Shown: in pieces, positions 1-10,100 of the stretch
Layout of the letters: each line of letters opens with the position of its first letter
How positions within the stretch are numbered: position 1 is the first letter of the stretch
Source: Diphasiastrum complanatum
Taxonomy: Eukaryota; Streptophyta; Lycopodiopsida; Lycopodiales; Lycopodiaceae
NCBI GenBank assembly: GCA_029204225.1
Contig: CM055095.1
Coordinates: 72,275,490-72,339,489, forward strand
DNA: 64,000 nucleotides
Direction: 5' to 3'
Program-made: the position numbers and the translations under genes
Notes under the pieces: model-generated
What the model was told of the DNA's origin: nothing
The model's database searches: none
Seen by the model: the letters and a program-made list of their open reading frames with translations, nothing else

Positions 1-111
1 ATGCATGACATGGTTGCAGACATATTCACGAAAGCACTCAGTGTTAATGCACATAACAAATTTTATGCATTGCTTAGTCTAAAGATCAAGGCATTCACGG
101 ATCCAGATTAA
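1..111 (+). pseudogene. 3' end of a Ty1/copia pol (RNase H tail)
   Basis: An open frame from the first base reads MHDMVADIFTKAL... and ends in a TAA near 110, just before a purine run. The 'ADIxTKAL' motif is characteristic of the last residues of the copia polyprotein, behind RNase H. Only this tail is in the window; the rest lies to the left. It is followed directly by a polypurine tract (111-119) and an LTR, which is the expected order for the 3' end of a plus-strand copia element. Confidence 0.7.
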
Positions 112-119
112 GGGGGGGG

Positions 120-1306
120 TGTTGGATTTATCTCCTCTACTCCCCTAAATCTCATTTTAATTTGCCTCCATTCATGTTGTATTGTTACTCACATTGTCGC
201 GCAGTCTGCATATTTACATGTAAATTCTCACAGACGAAGAAAAGACGAACAAAATGCGACACTATGTTTTTACACTTGTTTTTGTGACAGGCGAAAAAGG
301 TGACACTGCCTTACAAAATGCCAAAGGTGACTAGGAAGCAAAGGCACCCTATAAATCAAAACCTAAGGCATTTCGTCAGAGTGACGCATTTTTTGCATCT
401 TCACCAATGTTCACTTCAGCAAAGGCTGATGTTGCATCCTTTTCACGCTCTCCCCATGCAACTGCGCTAACAGACTTGACAACAACTGCAGCCACCCACG
501 GTCTCCTACAGATAGCACATCCACTTTGTACTTTCTTCATCTGCACACTTGTAACATTGTGTATATACATTGAATACCATTTGCGTATTCAGTTTGATTG
601 TTGATCAAGAGATTGAAGATCAAGTGTGTGTAAATTTAGCATCAGAAGTTTTATTAGAGGTAAATGAAGTAGATGCCTTGTGCATTGATTCTTTATTGTC
701 AGTAATAGGTTTCATTCCTTTACAGATTGAATTAACCTTGTAGAGCACGCGGTTTCGTCCGCTATTGTCTTGTGCTCTACCGCATTATTGACATGTATAT
801 TTGATATACTTAATCTGATAACAGCTCTTTGTACTGCATTCAAATCTGTGTCAATATTGTTATGCTTATTTTCATTCTGTCCGACTTTCCAGTTGCTCAA
901 TCTGGTAATCAGTTCTTAGCGAGTTAATATTAGTCTAGCTATAGACGACTAGTATTTTGTCTTGTCTTTCGTGAATAATTCGCGACTGATTATCAGTCGA
1001 GCTCAGTCTAGCTCTTCGCAAATCATTCGCGACAGATAATTTGTCTAGTTGTTCACGACAAATTATTCTTCTGGTGTTTTATTAACTTTTGGCTACGTAA
1101 TCAGAACGACCGTGATTTCCATCACTAACATTCTGTTCATTTCTGATAGTCGTAGTCATGCTTAGGGAAAGAGTCATATAGCTCATTTTGTTGCATATGA
1201 ACACTTTCCGTTCGAGTTCATTTTCTCGTTCATTTTTTTTTTTGTATTCGTTTTCTTTTTCGAGCTATTTTAGTTTCTCACACACAAAACACCTCTTTCT
1301 CCAACA
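120..1306 (+). mobile_element. copia 3' LTR
   Basis: It begins TGTTGGATTT right after the polypurine tract AGGGGGGGG and appears to end ...CTCCAACA at 1306. A TATA-like CTATAAAT lies near 349-356. Both ends match a 219-bp LTR on the minus strand at 42212-42430 (same TGTTGGATTTATCTCC start, same TAGTCATGCTT and ACACTTTCC blocks), but about 960 bp between 175 and 1135 are absent from that shorter copy. The block around 1110-1175 also resembles 59265-59340. The right boundary is inferred from the shared CCAACA end. Confidence 0.6.
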
Positions 1307-1394
1307 TTCTGGTCGTTTTATCTCAGTTTGATCATCCTCTGTCATTCAATCTCTGATCTCTACATATCTTCAATCGCTCATTTACATTTATAGC

Positions 1395-1935
1395 AATTGG
1401 AAGATCTTGCATTATTCTAGCTTTACATTTACAAAATTGCTTAACAGTTAACTGACTAATTAGAACAGATGTTATTGGAGCGTGAAGACGTAGACAGCCT
1501 GTGAGGAATCCTGTGTATTTCTGCAAAGTGTCAGGTTTTTTACTTGTGTAGAATCTCGTGTAAAATTGCAGTGTCGAGTTTTTCGCCTGTGTAGAATCTC
1601 GTGTAAGACTGTAGTGTTGGATTTTTTGCCTGTGTAAAATCTCGTGTAAAACTACAGTGTCGGGTTTTTTGCTTTTTTCCAAGGCAGAAATTACATGGAA
1701 AAATGCAGTGTCGCATTTTTTGCTTTTTGTTGCTTGTCAGAAACTGCATGTAAAAATATAGTGTCCGATTTTTTGCTTTTATCGCCTGTCAAAAATTATG
1801 AGGAAAAATGCAGACTGTAGCAACAATCAGTCTAAAAATGCAGACTGTTGAAAAACAGTTCATTTTCTGTAGGTGTCATTTGAGAGAGTAAAATTAAGAG
1901 AAGGAAGGAGGGCAATTAGGAAGAGTAGAAGTAAG
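1395..1935 (+). repeat. gypsy leader with ~60-bp tandem repeats
   Basis: Between about 1510 and 1800 a block of the type 'TGTAGAATCTCGTG..AA..GCAGTGTCGGGTTTTTTGC' recurs at least four times with variation. The segment 1395-1935 is homologous to 39735-40240: the same ordered landmarks GGA(A/G)CGTGAAG, CAGTGTCGG-TTTTTTGC and GAGAGAGTAAAATTA occur in both. Here it leads directly into a gypsy gag/protease reading frame, so it is read as the LTR or 5' leader of that family. Confidence 0.45.
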
Positions 1936-2530
1936 ATTAAACTCGAACATCCAACATCAACTTCCTCTAAGATTTGGTATGATTATTTTAAGGGAAGAGC
2001 CTTGGAGAATGCTGATAGTTACGTGTCTCAATTTGAGTCCATAGCGGTCAGCAATAAAGAAAGTCTCGATGCAGATGAGCTTAGGATTTTTCTTGGTTTA
2101 TTAAAAAAAATTACCTGCAGTCCATGTGAATAGGGTCGAGGTTGATGATAAAGCAGCTCCAGAAATCAAGGTTCAAACAAAAGGATGTATTATTTCAAAT
2201 GTACCTATCGATTCAGGTTGGAGTAAATATTATAACAGAGGAAACGGCTTATGACTTGGGGAGAACTCATATAACTCCTATTACCAAGTTTCTCAGATTG
2301 GCAGATCATACCAGGCGAGAACCAGTTGGTCTACTGAATAACGGGGAGGTTAAGATTGAAGGAAAAATGTTTCTGTTAAACTTTGTGGTCATTAAACCAG
2401 TAATAGTGCCTTCTTATCCCATGTTGTTGGGTAGGGTAGACCATGGTTATACGATGCTGACGTAGTCACATATTGGAAAAAGAAGGAATTTTGATTTTCA
2501 ATTAAGGGACCTAATCAAGAGTATGAAATG
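1873..2530 (+). pseudogene. Ty3/gypsy gag-protease fragment
   Basis: The first frame (1873-2133) gives an 86-aa gag-like piece. After a stop, a second frame (2142-2465) reads through a retropepsin-type region. An active-site-like IDSG lies just upstream in another frame, then VNIITEETAYDLG, and the domain closes with the characteristic YPMLLGRV. At least two frameshifts or stops break it, and no reverse transcriptase follows before about 2550, so it is a truncated relic. The order gag then aspartic protease on the + strand is clear; the clade is not. Confidence 0.6.
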
Positions 2531-3399
2531 GTAGGTGATGCTAGGGATTGGACATCTTTTTGTAACCTCGAGTGTGAATTTCTGTACAGGCTCCATAAAA
2601 GATGCTGCATTCACTAGAGAAATACCTAATATAATAAATAAAGTTATTCACGATGTGCATAAGATAAATAGATACCTTAGAACTATGTGCAAATTAAACA
2701 AACATTATAATTTTAAATAGTAGGCAATATTGGCTGCCTGTCCCAACATCTGTTGATGACTAGTTATCATTTATCTCACAACATAAAGCCTTTTTATTAA
2801 GTAATAACTATAATTTCAGTCTCTGTGGGGAACGATACCTCTTATACTGCATAAATCATACAAAATTGAGTTCAGTGAGTTACGACACTTTCTCTCTAAG
2901 AAAGTGAAATTGAATTTCAAGCCGTTGAGAATGCTCATACTGAGTCTACCATATATGACATTCGACAAAGCAATCACTCTTGTTGCTGATGAGAGGCTGA
3001 TAAGGGACGAAGAGCAATGCGTCAATAAACATGATGAAGTGATTTTATTTCCAATTAGACTTGGGAGGGGGTTGGGAGCCACCCGCACTGCTCGGCGCCT
3101 AGGAGAAGCAGATGTTGGCAACATTTTGGAGCCCGCGGGAAAATTTTGCGAGCACCCATCCATTCGAACAGGGCTGGGCACTCCTCACCTCAAGAAAGGG
3201 AAAGTAGGTCATAATCAACTCTATGAGCTCTAAGCATTTTCTTTGGTGTGAATTGTGAAAAAATTCACAAATTTTCGTTGATCATTCTTATCACCTAATG
3301 GATGCTTTGTGCTCATTCTGCCCATTCTTTGAACATATCAAAAAACAAGATAGTCATCTGTTTTTTTTAAATTTTTTTTTGCTGCGCATCAGGTGTTAG
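2531..3399. other. ndhU upstream region, no recognised gene
   Basis: AT-rich sequence between the gypsy relic and ndhU. At 2818-2840 the motif CTCTGTGGGGAACGATACC resembles the minus-strand text at 32216-32240, a motif I associate with the ends of gypsy LTRs. An open frame at 2904-3233 (109 aa) has no family features that I recognise and is probably chance. Confidence 0.4.
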
Positions 3400-3415
3400 G
3401 CTGCCACGTGGCAGC
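3400..3415. promoter_or_regulatory. perfect 16-bp palindrome containing a G-box
   Basis: GCTGCCACGTGGCAGC is an exact palindrome centred on the G-box CACGTG, with the favoured flanks CCACGTGG. It lies about 320 bp upstream of the ndhU ATG. G-boxes are bound by plant bZIP and bHLH factors such as HY5 and PIFs, and they are common in promoters of light-responsive photosynthesis genes. Its role here is inferred from position. Confidence 0.55.
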
Positions 3416-3679
3416 ATAAGAGTGGTTCAAAAAAGTCAAACTGCTCATTATGCTTCATAGAAACATAAGGAACATGTTAAAATTTTCACAATATCCATAA
3501 GATCTCGCTTAAATTTTTTTGAAAAGCCGAACCGCATGATCATCCCATTCCATAATACATACATACATAGTACATAGCATAGTACATAGCATTGCCTTTG
3601 TTTGCAACGTCTTGGCCAAAAACCAACGGAGGGTCAAAAAAAGGTATCTGGTCATCCTGACTAGTGTGTATTATGTGGC

Positions 3680-3682
<3 letters not shown>

Positions 3683-3720
<38 letters not shown>
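3683..3720 (+). repeat. (GA)n microsatellite in ndhU 5' leader
   Basis: A run of about 17 GA units followed by AAAAAGGGGGGG lies just before the proposed ndhU start codon at 3736, so probably in the 5' UTR. GA tracts near transcription starts are common in plant promoters. Confidence 0.8.
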
Positions 3721-3722
<2 letters not shown>

Positions 3723-3735
3723 GGGGGGGCGAGAT

Positions 3736-4174
3736 ATGGCGACTGCAACACTGCAGGCTTGTTGGGTGCCTCTGTATTTTCCAATCCTTTGCTCTCGCCC
3801 TTTCTCGTGCTCATGTTGCACCCCTCAGCCACCTTGCGCATGCACAAACGCAACCTTGCACTCGCCTAAACCTCATCAATTATCCTCGTCTTCTTCCTTT
3901 TCTTCTTCATTGGGCCGCTGTTCATCGTGGAAACAACCCACAAAACAGCCCACCAGAATTATAAAAATTGGGGTGACAAGTGCTGCAGCGGAGGATACTG
4001 CAGCTGCTGATGCGTCTTCTGCTTCTTCTGAGGCTACTGCTGCTCTATCGTTTGATGGGGACTCAGATGCAGAGTTTCCGGATTCGTCCACTTCGAGTCC
4101 TACTGCGGTTATATCTTCCTCACAAGGGTCACTTATATCACAAACTAGCATTGAAAGAATTTTGAAAGGAGATG
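3736..4174 (+). CDS. ndhU: ndhU exon 1 (transit peptide and acidic linker)
   Basis: It starts [15 protein letters not shown] and encodes 146 codons plus one base. The sequence is rich in Ser, Cys and Pro, then has a Ser/Ala/Asp/Glu-rich stretch, ending SIERILKGD. The donor is GATG|GTGAGC. The last base G combines with GG of exon 2 to give a Gly codon. Confidence 0.75.
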
Positions 4175-7100
4175 GTGAGCAATGTTGAGAGTTAATCTTC
4201 ACACATTCTGTTAAGGCTTTGTTCAAAGTGAGAATCCTGCTGATAACTTTTTTTTCTTCTAGAACCTAAGGTTGATGGCATCTCAACCTTGTGTTCATTG
4301 AGAGTTTACTTTGATTTCCCTTTCACATTTACCAGAGTAATGTTTCTGTGATTTTGAGAATGAAATTCCAATTCGCTGCATAACATGAGTTCATCATATG
4401 CACTTTATATAGTCAGGAACATCGGTTTTCCATCCCACAAAGTTTGGATCAAAGATGAGATCCTGAGACCATTTAGATGTTGTAGAATGCAGGGCCTGCA
4501 ATACAGGTTGATCATTATTCTCGGCTCAAAATTCCTCGTGAAGCCACAAATATGCAGGTATATAGCTTCAGTACAATGTTTTCTCATTATTAAGTAGGAG
4601 TAAAGCATATGGAATCTATTTGTTTGATTGCTTGTTTAGTGACTAGATTCTTTACTATTTGAATATTTTGTTAAGCCCACATGGTGTCTTTTTTATGTGA
4701 TTTGCGGTCCTCAACTGTTTTGCGCTTTGACCTGCACCTATTCTTGGGCACTAGCAAAGTGAGTAGGGATGCCATAACATTCGCTCTAGGCTATGCGTGG
4801 TATAGTTGATGCTGTGAGACTTTGTGGTTGGACTCCATAGGGTTGAAGATTGAACGTCTTCTTTGTTATGTTGGGTACAAAGTTGCAGCAGATCGCGATC
4901 CGATGCAAAAACATTCCGGAACGTGCGTTTTGGAACTTCAACGATCCGCGACCCTGATCGCAATTTTTTTGTTTTTTTGGTGTGGAAAAAAGACTAATGG
5001 TCAATTTTTTTTTGATAGTTTAATACTAACTAAACCCGAATTGGACGGTGGACTTGATGGAATGAATACAATCCAAGATTGGAGTTGAAACAACAATAGA
5101 CTCTGTTACAGATGGCATATGAAAGAAGATTAGAGACTCCCGACATAGAGAACTCACACACACATGACCGTTTGAAGGGATGCTTTATGTTTCTAAGATG
5201 GGTGCTTATGCTTCATAATTGTTGTCGGTTTGCTGTCATTCAATACGGTTCCATGTGATTTCGTTTCACATAATACAGAAATAGAGATGTTCGATAAAGA
5301 ATCACTTAATGGCCCAAAATTGGACCGCACTCCTCTTGGAACTCAGAGCAAACCAGATAAGTGAATTGCTTTTGAAAACACCTTCAATAATACCCATATT
5401 GGCACCCAAAGAAAAAGCAAAAAAGTTTGCGTTCCAAGAAACCCTAATTGGATTTCTTGACTCACGTTCCGGAACACATTCCAGAACGGAACGTGCAACT
5501 CTGGTTGGGTATTATCCTAGGCATAACATCCATTATTAAACGTTATAATCATGCAAGGCTTTGGTATCTCCTGATCTTGCTTGCCTTATAAGTCAAATGA
5601 TATTTTGGTTGGAATCTGACTGGCTCCAAGTGCTCACACCTGCGAGCCATTTAAAAAGAAAGAAAATGCTTGCACAACATATTGAAGGATTCTAGAGGTG
5701 TACGTATCTGCAAACATTAAAAATAGTTCACTCATTGGAGAGGACCGTACAAAATCTCAATCTATTGGCTTACCAATTAGAAATTTTGAAAAAAATTCAA
5801 GATCCTCCCGCTTTTCATGTAATATGACTTGAGAATAGTGCACATGGATTATGGAGATCAATTGGACCTATTGAGAATAACCATCAACTAGGACCATTTT
5901 CGAACCTGAAAAGATACTTGATTCACGAACTAAATGAAAGGTAATAATATAGTTACGTGGGTATATGGTTTGAGAAGGGTCATACATAAGATGATGATTC
6001 TTGGAGAGCCTTAGGACGGACTTCCCTAACTTAAGTTATGAGGACAAAACTTGAATAAGTGGGGAAGAATGTTATGCCCACAAAGCTTTGACCCTGGATT
6101 TATATCCCGTTAAGGGGTGTAGAGGGCCTACTTCGACCTGTTAACTAGTTATGATCATGGTATTAAATTATAATCGATGGTTTGGAGGCCTAAAACCTAT
6201 GATGGTGGATTTATATGGAACTGGTAGTGACTCATTAAGTGGCTGATGTGGCCCAGTTAGGCTACTAATGTGTCCTAGTGAGGTGTCTCAGTTTACTCCT
6301 AGTCTAGGGAGGGCCTTGGAGGATATAAGTATACCCATAGGCCTTTCTTTGGAGAGAGCTTGGATTAGTGGACATTTTCCTCGGTTTATTGCCTGTGATT
6401 GCTTGCTTGCCTGAACAATTGACAACCTACGAATCCCTGCCTGTGATAGGTTGCTAGCATGCGAACCCCTTCTGGCTGGCGCGTGCAACCCAATCAAAGC
6501 CATATCAAACCATTTCTTTTAAAGAAATTGCGATAACTGGCATCCCATACCACTAGCCATCACCCTTGGCTCTCACTATCACACATCTCTTGGCCTAGAG
6601 ATACATCTTTAATGCACGTTCTCTCCATCCACCAACTCCCGGGTAGACTGAGTGAATGGCATTCGGGAAGCCCCACAACTATATAGGCATAGCATAGTGG
6701 GTCCCATCAAGCATAGTCCTGCCAGCGACATGTGACCACCTAGGATAGTGACGTGCGGCACCAAATTGTGTCAATAACACCAGACCTGCGTCATGCCCCT
6801 AGACGGACTTCCCTAACTTTAAGTTATGAGGACAAAACTTAAATAAGTGGTGTGTCATGCCCACAAAGCTTTGACCCTGGATTTATATCCCGTAAGGGGT
6901 TCAGAGGGCCTACTTCGACCCGTTAACCAATTATGATTATGAGAGTTGGGGCCCTCAAGGTATTAAATTATAATTGATGGTTTGGAGGCCTAAAACCTTG
7001 ATGGTGGATTTATATGGAACTGGCAGTGACTTATTGGTAAGTGGCTGATGTGGCCTAGTTAGGCTGCTGATGTGTCCCACTGAGGTGTTTCAGTTTACTT

Positions 7101-10100
7101 AGTCTAGAGAGGGCTTTGGAGGATATAAGTATACCCATAGGCATTTCTTTGGAGGGAGCTTTGATTAGTGGACGTTAGCTATGTTGTTGGAGTGCGCTCT
7201 CATTCCTTTCACTATTGAGAGATGGCTAGCGTTCCAAAGCTCGAGGATTACATTCGTTCCCATTTGTTCCCTTGACATCAGCATCCTAGTTGGATCTTTG
7301 GATTAGGATTTGATATTGCCAACCCACCCCCATGCACTAGACTTATTGACACTGTCATGCCTAGTTAAGCCTCCAACGATAGTTGATGTCGCATATCACG
7401 AGTCATCGCTCTCAACTCTCCCTAGCACACGTCTCCTGGCCTGGATATATATCCTGGCTATTGCACATGCTCTCCATCCACCAACTCTCGGGTAGACTGA
7501 GTGAAAGGCAAAGAGATACCCCACCTCTATAAACACATGGGTCCCATTAGGAGCACAATCATGGTGAATCAGATCAAAGTGAACAACATGATTCATATGG
7601 AGACGGTTTGAAATGTTACGAAAACCATTCAGATCAATATGTATAATAGTTGAATCAACCCAACACAGGTGGAGGTTTTTATAGTAGTGACAGTGTTGCG
7701 CTGCGGCGTGTCAAAGGGCACTGGGACTTGAGCGGTTTTTCCAAGACACGCTTAATTTTAACATTCATCCATTGCTCTGGGATTTCAGGAAGTGTCACCC
7801 CTTAGAATTTTACAGGGCACATTGGGTGCACCCGAGTTAGCTTTACAACATCCTCCCCTCGTTTGAGAAATTTGATGTCCCCATCAGGGCCAAACTAGAC
7901 CTATGACGCATGGCACGGGCTTTATTGGCCGGCCGCATAAACATAAAATGAAGGTGCATTGGCAGTAGCACAGGAAAATTGTGGATTAAGTTCACTTACG
8001 TAAAACCTATGTAAAGCTGCAATTGATTTATTAACAAATAAGAAAGGTACCTGGAAGTTCCTTGAACTTCGTAATGATCGTGAGTGCTCATGAAGAAGGC
8101 ATGCCGCCAGGGCTCCAAGATCTCCTTCACCTTTGTAAGCTTTGTGTGCCACTCGTTGATGAAGTCCTCTGCAGTGGGGATCGGGGTTTCCTGCACTTGT
8201 ATAAGAAAAGAGCTAGGAACAATTGGCAAACGACCATTGCTTATCTCGAATTGTGCCAGTAGATCTGTTCACTTGCTTGTTATGTGCGAACTCAAGGATA
8301 TTCAAGTGGCTGACCCAATCGGATTGGTCCCGTTTGTCCATCTGTCTGTGGGTGATAGGCAGTGCTGAAACTCAGTCCGGGTGAAATAAACATGTCCAAA
8401 ACTTTCTTACGAACTTGGTGTCTCGATCTGAAATAATCGTTCTAGGCAGGCCATGGTATTTGAAGACATATTTTAAGAATAATCTTGCCACTTTTTCAGC
8501 TTTCATTGGTGAGCTTGTTTTGAAAATCGGTCAACCACCACGTAAATAGAATCAAAACCTTGACAACATGGTAGTTTTACAATAAAATCCATGCTCACTG
8601 ATTCTCAAGGGTATGTTGCTACTGGTAATGGCTGGAGTAGTCTTGCTGGAGCTTGCGGTTCCACCTTCGCTTGTTGACATGTGGGACATGTTTGTACGTA
8701 GGATTCAGTATCTGCCCACATATCTGGCCAATAGAAGCCTCTCTTGAGAAGTTCATACATGCGATTCACCCCTGGGTGTCCGGCAGCGAGTACGTCATGA
8801 TGTTCTCTCAAGATTTTCTTCCTTAGGTTGATGTCGTCTGGAACGTATACTCTGCGCTGTTTATAAACAACCATTCAATCTCTCCAAGTGAATTGTTTAC
8901 AAGGTTTTCCCAGCTGGAATTCGATCATTAGCTCCTTATCCAATGGGTCTACTGTTACGAGCTCGTAACTAGTGCCGAACCCTAGAGGACACAGATAGGT
9001 CAGATACCCAGTCAGGGTCGTGTCCAGCGTACATGACCAACAGGGCAAGACAGTGCGAGTAGTGTGCCCCAGCACGGTCCATAGCCATGGCGGGCCTAAC
9101 ACAGCCTAGGGACCCTGTCAGCAGGATAGGGCTCCCAGTTGGGTCCCGACGTGCAGTCGGCCACGTCAGTGACACGTGGCCGACACTTGGCAGTTGCATG
9201 CTACCAGTCCTCACACTGGGCTAGGAGGGGCTTACTCTGTATCAGGGAGTAAGCAAGGTTGGGTGGATCACTTAGTGTTTGCCCTACTGTGGTGTTAGGA
9301 TCTATAACACTGGTATCAGAGCCATCTCCATCCTAGGGAATTCAGTTTTCAGCAGTGAAGAAAGTAGCTAGATTGCTCAGAACTTCTTCAAGTTGTCAGA
9401 AAGTAGAGTAGCAGGGCCAGCGCTGTAGGAACAGCCTTCTACTGATCAGAAGTGTGTAGAAAAGCTTGCTTTCCAGATAGAAATCAATTAAAGTTTCTAG
9501 AGCAGGTTCAGCGCTGCATTTCCAGCTTTCATCTCTGATTTTTGCTATCAAATTCAGGGAAGTAGAGTGAAAATTTGAAGTGGAAGAGTGGTGTTGATCC
9601 AGCGCTGACAGGAAACTCATCCATCCTGATTTTCAGAGTTACACTTTGGCTTAAATCAGAAGTTTTTGGAGCCATCAGATAGCTGTCCAGTCAGCGAGGG
9701 TAGAGGAGTACCAAACTTACAAAGTATTTGCATTTTTGGGGCCTAAGACCAAAGTTTTCAGAGAAATTGAACCTCAGCCAGGCAACGAGTACAGTGTTCT
9801 GAAATTTTCAGAATTCAGAAGTGAATCTTGGCTTCAAATCTGATTTTTGGGAACCATTTCAGAAGCAATCAGATCAGCGAGCTACTATACTCAAGGAACC
9901 GGAAAATTTGACGCCGTTTTGGAGCTTCAAGCTAGGATTTTCCGGGACAGCAGGTCTGAAATCTTGGGTAACAAAGCTGAGAGAGTTCCTCTTCGTAATT
10001 TCTTTGGAAGTACAGTCCTCAGAAACAGTTAAGTCATCTTTCCTTTCCCTTGTACAGTTGTAAATTAGTCTTTTTGACTTTTTTTCCTTCAGAAGTTAAG

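Noticed and set aside
175-1130. A separate solo LTR (TGTTG...CTAACA) nested inside the first copia LTR
   Set aside because: The sequence just inside its proposed right end is also present at 59265-59340 next to the same LTR block, so it is more likely original LTR sequence that is deleted in the short copy.
2985-3015. Hammerhead ribozyme core (CTGATGAG ... CGAAG)
   Set aside because: The GAAA core and pairing stems are missing; only the CTGATGAG word fits.
2904-3233. A 109-codon open frame before ndhU
   Set aside because: No recognisable motif, no promoter or splice context; open frames of this length occur by chance in the window.
3664-4188. A 174-codon frame beginning upstream of 3736 and running past 4174
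   Set aside because: The first 24 codons are encoded by the (GA)n repeat and the last few lie beyond the GTGAGC donor; only 3736-4174 fits the spliced ndhU frame.
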